Assembly (NCBI RefSeq): GCF_020404765.1
Contig: NZ_JAIVEM010000057.1
Coordinates: forward strand, 1 to 61,423
Direction: 5' to 3'
Source of the DNA: Paenibacillus sp. BJ-4
GTDB taxonomy: Bacteria > Bacillota > Bacilli > Paenibacillales > Paenibacillaceae
Length of the DNA: 61,423 bases
Shown here piece after piece: positions 59,266 to 61,423 of this stretch (within the stretch, counting starts at the first letter, position 1; every line of letters begins with the position of its first letter). A program made the position numbers and the translations under genes. The notes below the pieces were generated by a model. The model had not been told where the DNA came from. It did not search any database and was given only the letters and a program-made list of their open reading frames with translations.

Positions 59266-60888
59266 GTGAAAATACACATCGTCAAAAAAGGTGACACCCT
59301 GTACTTGCTAGCACAGAAGTATAATGTGGCACTGGAAAAAGTTATTGCTGCCAATCCCCAATTGGCTGATCCTAATCAGCTGAGCATTGGCGAGAAAATC
59401 AAAATTCCGACAGATCCTGTTGTGATGGAAACACAACCGTCAACGGTGTATCAGCACAAGGTTAAGCAAGGAGATACCTTGTGGAAGTTGTCGAAGGCCT
59501 GGAATGTACCGCTTAAGCTGATTATTGACGCCAATTCCCAGCTTAAAAACCCCAATGCTCTATTGGTCGGGGAAACAGTTAATATCCCACACTACAAAGA
59601 AGAAGCCTCTGGGCCTGTTGAAAATAAAAAAAATACCGCAGTCAAACCAGAGATGACGCAGCCTAAACCCGAGTCTCCAGCCGAGTCCCCAACCAAGCAA
59701 GAGCTAACCCAGCCTAAGGAGGAGTCGAATCAGCCTGAACCTGAAAATATGCCTAGTCCTAAAGAACAGATGACGCAGCCGAAAGAAACAGAGAATCCTC
59801 CTAAGCTTCCCGAATTAAAACTACCGGAAGCTCCCATGGCACCGGCGAATCCTGCTCCACCTCAAATACAGCCCATAGTTAACCAACCGGCTCCACCTCA
59901 AATGCAACCTATAGTAACCCAACCGTTTGCGCCCAAGCCACAGCTTCCAGTAAATGTGGAGAAGCAGCCTATGACAGAAAAGTTTTGTGGTTGCACAAGC
60001 TCGGAGTCGATGGTAAATTCTCCATGGCCAGTGCAGCAGCCGGCGTTTGATTACAGTCCACAAATAAATACAATGCCGAACTCGTGGTATCCGGGCATTG
60101 GGTCCCCTCAACCTTGGGGGAATGCGCCTGTAAATACCTCCTTTGCAGAACATGCCTCTCCCTCTGCAGCTCCTGATCAGGGCTATTATCATGACTGTGA
60201 GCATCCGTGGAGTTGGGGACCTATGCAGACAGCGCCTATAAATATCCATCCAACACCTTATCCTGCCTATTCAGATTGCTGCACCCCCGGATATTATCCG
60301 AGTCATGAAGCGTCTGAAAATACATCTTATCCTGTCTATCCCCCATTTATACATCAAGGCTACCCACAGCAGCATCCTGAGAGTGCAGTCATAGGCAGCC
60401 AGTGGGGCCATGGATGGGGAGGACCTCAATATGGTTTGCCTGAGGGTGGATACGTGTCCGACTATAGCCAATTACAAGGACAACAGTCAGCGAATTCTCC
60501 CTATCATCCATTTGCACATGGGTATGCACCTGTGTATCCACTAGAGGGATATACGACACCCTACATGTTTATGCCAGACTGTGGTTGCAGGGAAGGGAAC
60601 GCGGGATCTGCTCCAACATTCCAGGGAGTACAGGAGAATGCTAACAATCTGACTATTGCATCCCAAAATGAAGTTGTTTCTTCCTCCAAACCAAAAGATG
60701 GTAAAGCGCGTAAAGGAAAAACAAAAGTTGTCTCTAGCGGTGCAGCCAAAGATGAAAAAACTAAAGCTAAGGTTTCGGGAATTAATGATACTTTAACGAA
60801 TCGAAAAAGCCGCAAGCCGACAACAGCTAAATCTCGTTCTTCATCCTATAGTAGTAGATCGCGTAAAAATCCATGGATTAAGGACTGA
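59266..60888 (+). CDS. safA: SafA-like LysM spore coat protein
   Basis: This 540-residue protein has two LysM modules at about residues 2-47 and 62-109 (IVKKGDTLYLLAQKYNV and KVKQGDTLWKLSKAWNV). After them comes a long low-complexity part rich in P, Q, Y, H and W, with cysteine pairs such as CGC, DCC and DCGC, and a lysine/serine-rich tail. In Bacillus, SafA organises the inner coat and binds SpoVID; the spoVID-like gene is in this window. Start is GTG 59266, 10 nt after AGGAGG. Upstream a CGGGCG/CGCCCG inverted repeat lies at 59221-59239, and CATAGGAT at 59199-59206 resembles a SigmaE -10 box. Confidence 0.85.
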   Translation: MKIHIVKKGDTLYLLAQKYNVALEKVIAANPQLADPNQLSIGEKIKIPTDPVVMETQPSTVYQHKVKQGDTLWKLSKAWNVPLKLIIDANSQLKNPNALLVGETVNIPHYKEEASGPVENKKNTAVKPEMTQPKPESPAESPTKQELTQPKEESNQPEPENMPSPKEQMTQPKETENPPKLPELKLPEAPMAPANPAPPQIQPIVNQPAPPQMQPIVTQPFAPKPQLPVNVEKQPMTEKFCGCTSSESMVNSPWPVQQPAFDYSPQINTMPNSWYPGIGSPQPWGNAPVNTSFAEHASPSAAPDQGYYHDCEHPWSWGPMQTAPINIHPTPYPAYSDCCTPGYYPSHEASENTSYPVYPPFIHQGYPQQHPESAVIGSQWGHGWGGPQYGLPEGGYVSDYSQLQGQQSANSPYHPFAHGYAPVYPLEGYTTPYMFMPDCGCREGNAGSAPTFQGVQENANNLTIASQNEVVSSSKPKDGKARKGKTKVVSSGAAKDEKTKAKVSGINDTLTNRKSRKPTTAKSRSSSYSSRSRKNPWIKD

Positions 60889-60969
60889 TAAAAACTAAAT
60901 AAAAGTGAGTGGGAAATGCTTAGTAGCGGTTTAGTTTTATTAATGACAAAACCAAAAAAAGTGAACATT

Positions 60970-61018
60970 AAAGAGACTATTATTCTGCTTATAGGGAATG
61001 ATGGTCTCTTTATTTAAA
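60970..61018 (+). terminator. Terminator after safA
   Basis: AAAGAGAC (60970-60977) pairs with GTCTCTTT (61004-61011), with more pairs inside, followed by a T-rich tract. Confidence 0.7.
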
Positions 61019-61057
61019 TTCAGTTAATTGTTGATATGATAAAAATCAAAAAAGATA

Positions 61058-61087
61058 TTGCTAAATAGGATGTTTATGTGGTATATT
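61058..61087 (+). promoter_or_regulatory. rRNA operon promoter P1
   Basis: TTGCTA (61058-61063) and TATATT (61082-61087) with an 18-bp spacer, about 300 bp before the 16S gene. Confidence 0.6.
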
Positions 61088-61164
61088 CTTATAGCTGTCT
61101 TTTACGAGATAGTAAGCAACACAAACAAAGCAAAATGCTTTAAAAACTTTCTCAAAAAAAAGTG

Positions 61165-61193
61165 TTGCAAAGATTTGAAAAACATGATATATT
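61165..61193 (+). promoter_or_regulatory. rRNA operon promoter P2
   Basis: TTGCAA (61165-61170) and TATATT (61188-61193) with a 17-bp spacer, preceded by an A-rich tract as an UP element. The transcript would start near 61200. Confidence 0.75.
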
Positions 61194-61261
61194 ATTTAAG
61201 TCGCCGCTGAGACGCGGTGGTGAAACAAAGCGAAAACAAAAAGCGAAACAATATGCAGGTT

Positions 61262-61276
61262 TGATCTTTGAAAACT
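61262..61276 (+). promoter_or_regulatory. boxA antitermination site in the rRNA leader
   Basis: TGATCTTTGAAAACT differs at one position from the Bacillus rRNA boxA as I remember it, where Nus factors assemble. Further on, the inverted repeat CCAACC/GGTTGG near 61372-61385 lies just before the 16S and may belong to the processing stem. Confidence 0.75.
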
Positions 61277-61386
61277 GAACAACGAGTGAGTAATGATTTT
61301 GTTCGCAAAATCAACAATGAGATATTTTTATCTCGTCAGTTTCAACATGAGCTAATCGCTCTTTCTATAACCAACCTCGGTTGGTC

Positions 61387-61423
61387 TTTATTGGAGAGTT
61401 TGATCCTGGCTCAGGACGAACGC
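61387..61423 (+). rRNA. 16S ribosomal RNA, 5' end only
   Basis: The last 37 bases contain GGAGAGTTTGATCCTGGC and the following CTCAGGACGAACGC, the invariant start of bacterial 16S rRNA. The gene runs out of the window. Confidence 0.97.

Overview
The window is a chromosomal stretch of a low-to-mid GC, endospore-forming Firmicute, almost certainly Paenibacillus and close to P. polymyxa. The beta-glucosidase at 8992-10338 agrees almost residue for residue with the P. polymyxa BglB sequence as I remember it. Sporulation genes (spoVID, spoIIB, spoIVFA, spoIVFB, spo0B, safA, lonB) lie in the order familiar from the Bacillus ysoA-tig...hemA...valS-folC...mreB...minD...rplU-obg-pheA chromosomal block, with Paenibacillus-type insertions (clpP, ispG, murC, a cobA-hemD fusion, rluA, rng).

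Layout. 1-104: 5' end of an IS3-type insertion sequence. 175-4409: a NagP-like PTS transporter diverging from glpF-glpK, whose leader carries a promoter, a cre box and a terminator-like hairpin. 4516-10338: a LacI-type repressor diverging from a sugar ABC operon (binding lipoprotein, two permeases) that ends in bglB. 10432-11536: exoA and a tRNA-Arg gene, both on the minus strand. 11771-22679: protein quality control (ysoA-like, tig, clpP, clpX, lonB, lon), interrupted by ispG, and ending with engB. 22986-24240: an unrecognised gene and speD, the latter behind a possibly structured leader. 24488-34571: the hemA-hemX-sirC-hemC-cobA/hemD-hemB-hemL tetrapyrrole operon (glutamyl-tRNA to uroporphyrinogen III and precorrin-2/siroheme), then rluA-like and spoVID. 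34601-43586: T-box-controlled valS, folC, murC, spoIIB-like, a small membrane protein, maf and radC. 43692-50993: mreBCD, minCD (cell shape and septum placement), spoIVFA-spoIVFB (SigmaK activation) and an RNase E/G-like gene. 51031-54388: rplU-prp-rpmA, then spo0B and obg. 54473-59105: thrR-hom-thrB-pheA-ilvE amino-acid genes. 59266-60888: the spore-coat LysM protein safA. 61058-61423: tandem rRNA promoters, a boxA and the first bases of a 16S rRNA gene.

Most of the window is conserved housekeeping sequence, and I see no defence system, prophage, biosynthetic cluster or CRISPR. The less ordinary signals are regulatory or architectural. They are: a shared operator core for the LacI-type repressor; mutually exclusive pairings in the speD leader that reach the ribosome binding site; an IS hairpin that would mask the transposase ribosome site; an apparent CTG start for mreC; a Spo0B with an N-terminal membrane domain; and an RNase G-like protein that stops before the zinc-link. 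All start choices and RNA structures come from reading the sequence by eye; no search or folding program was run.
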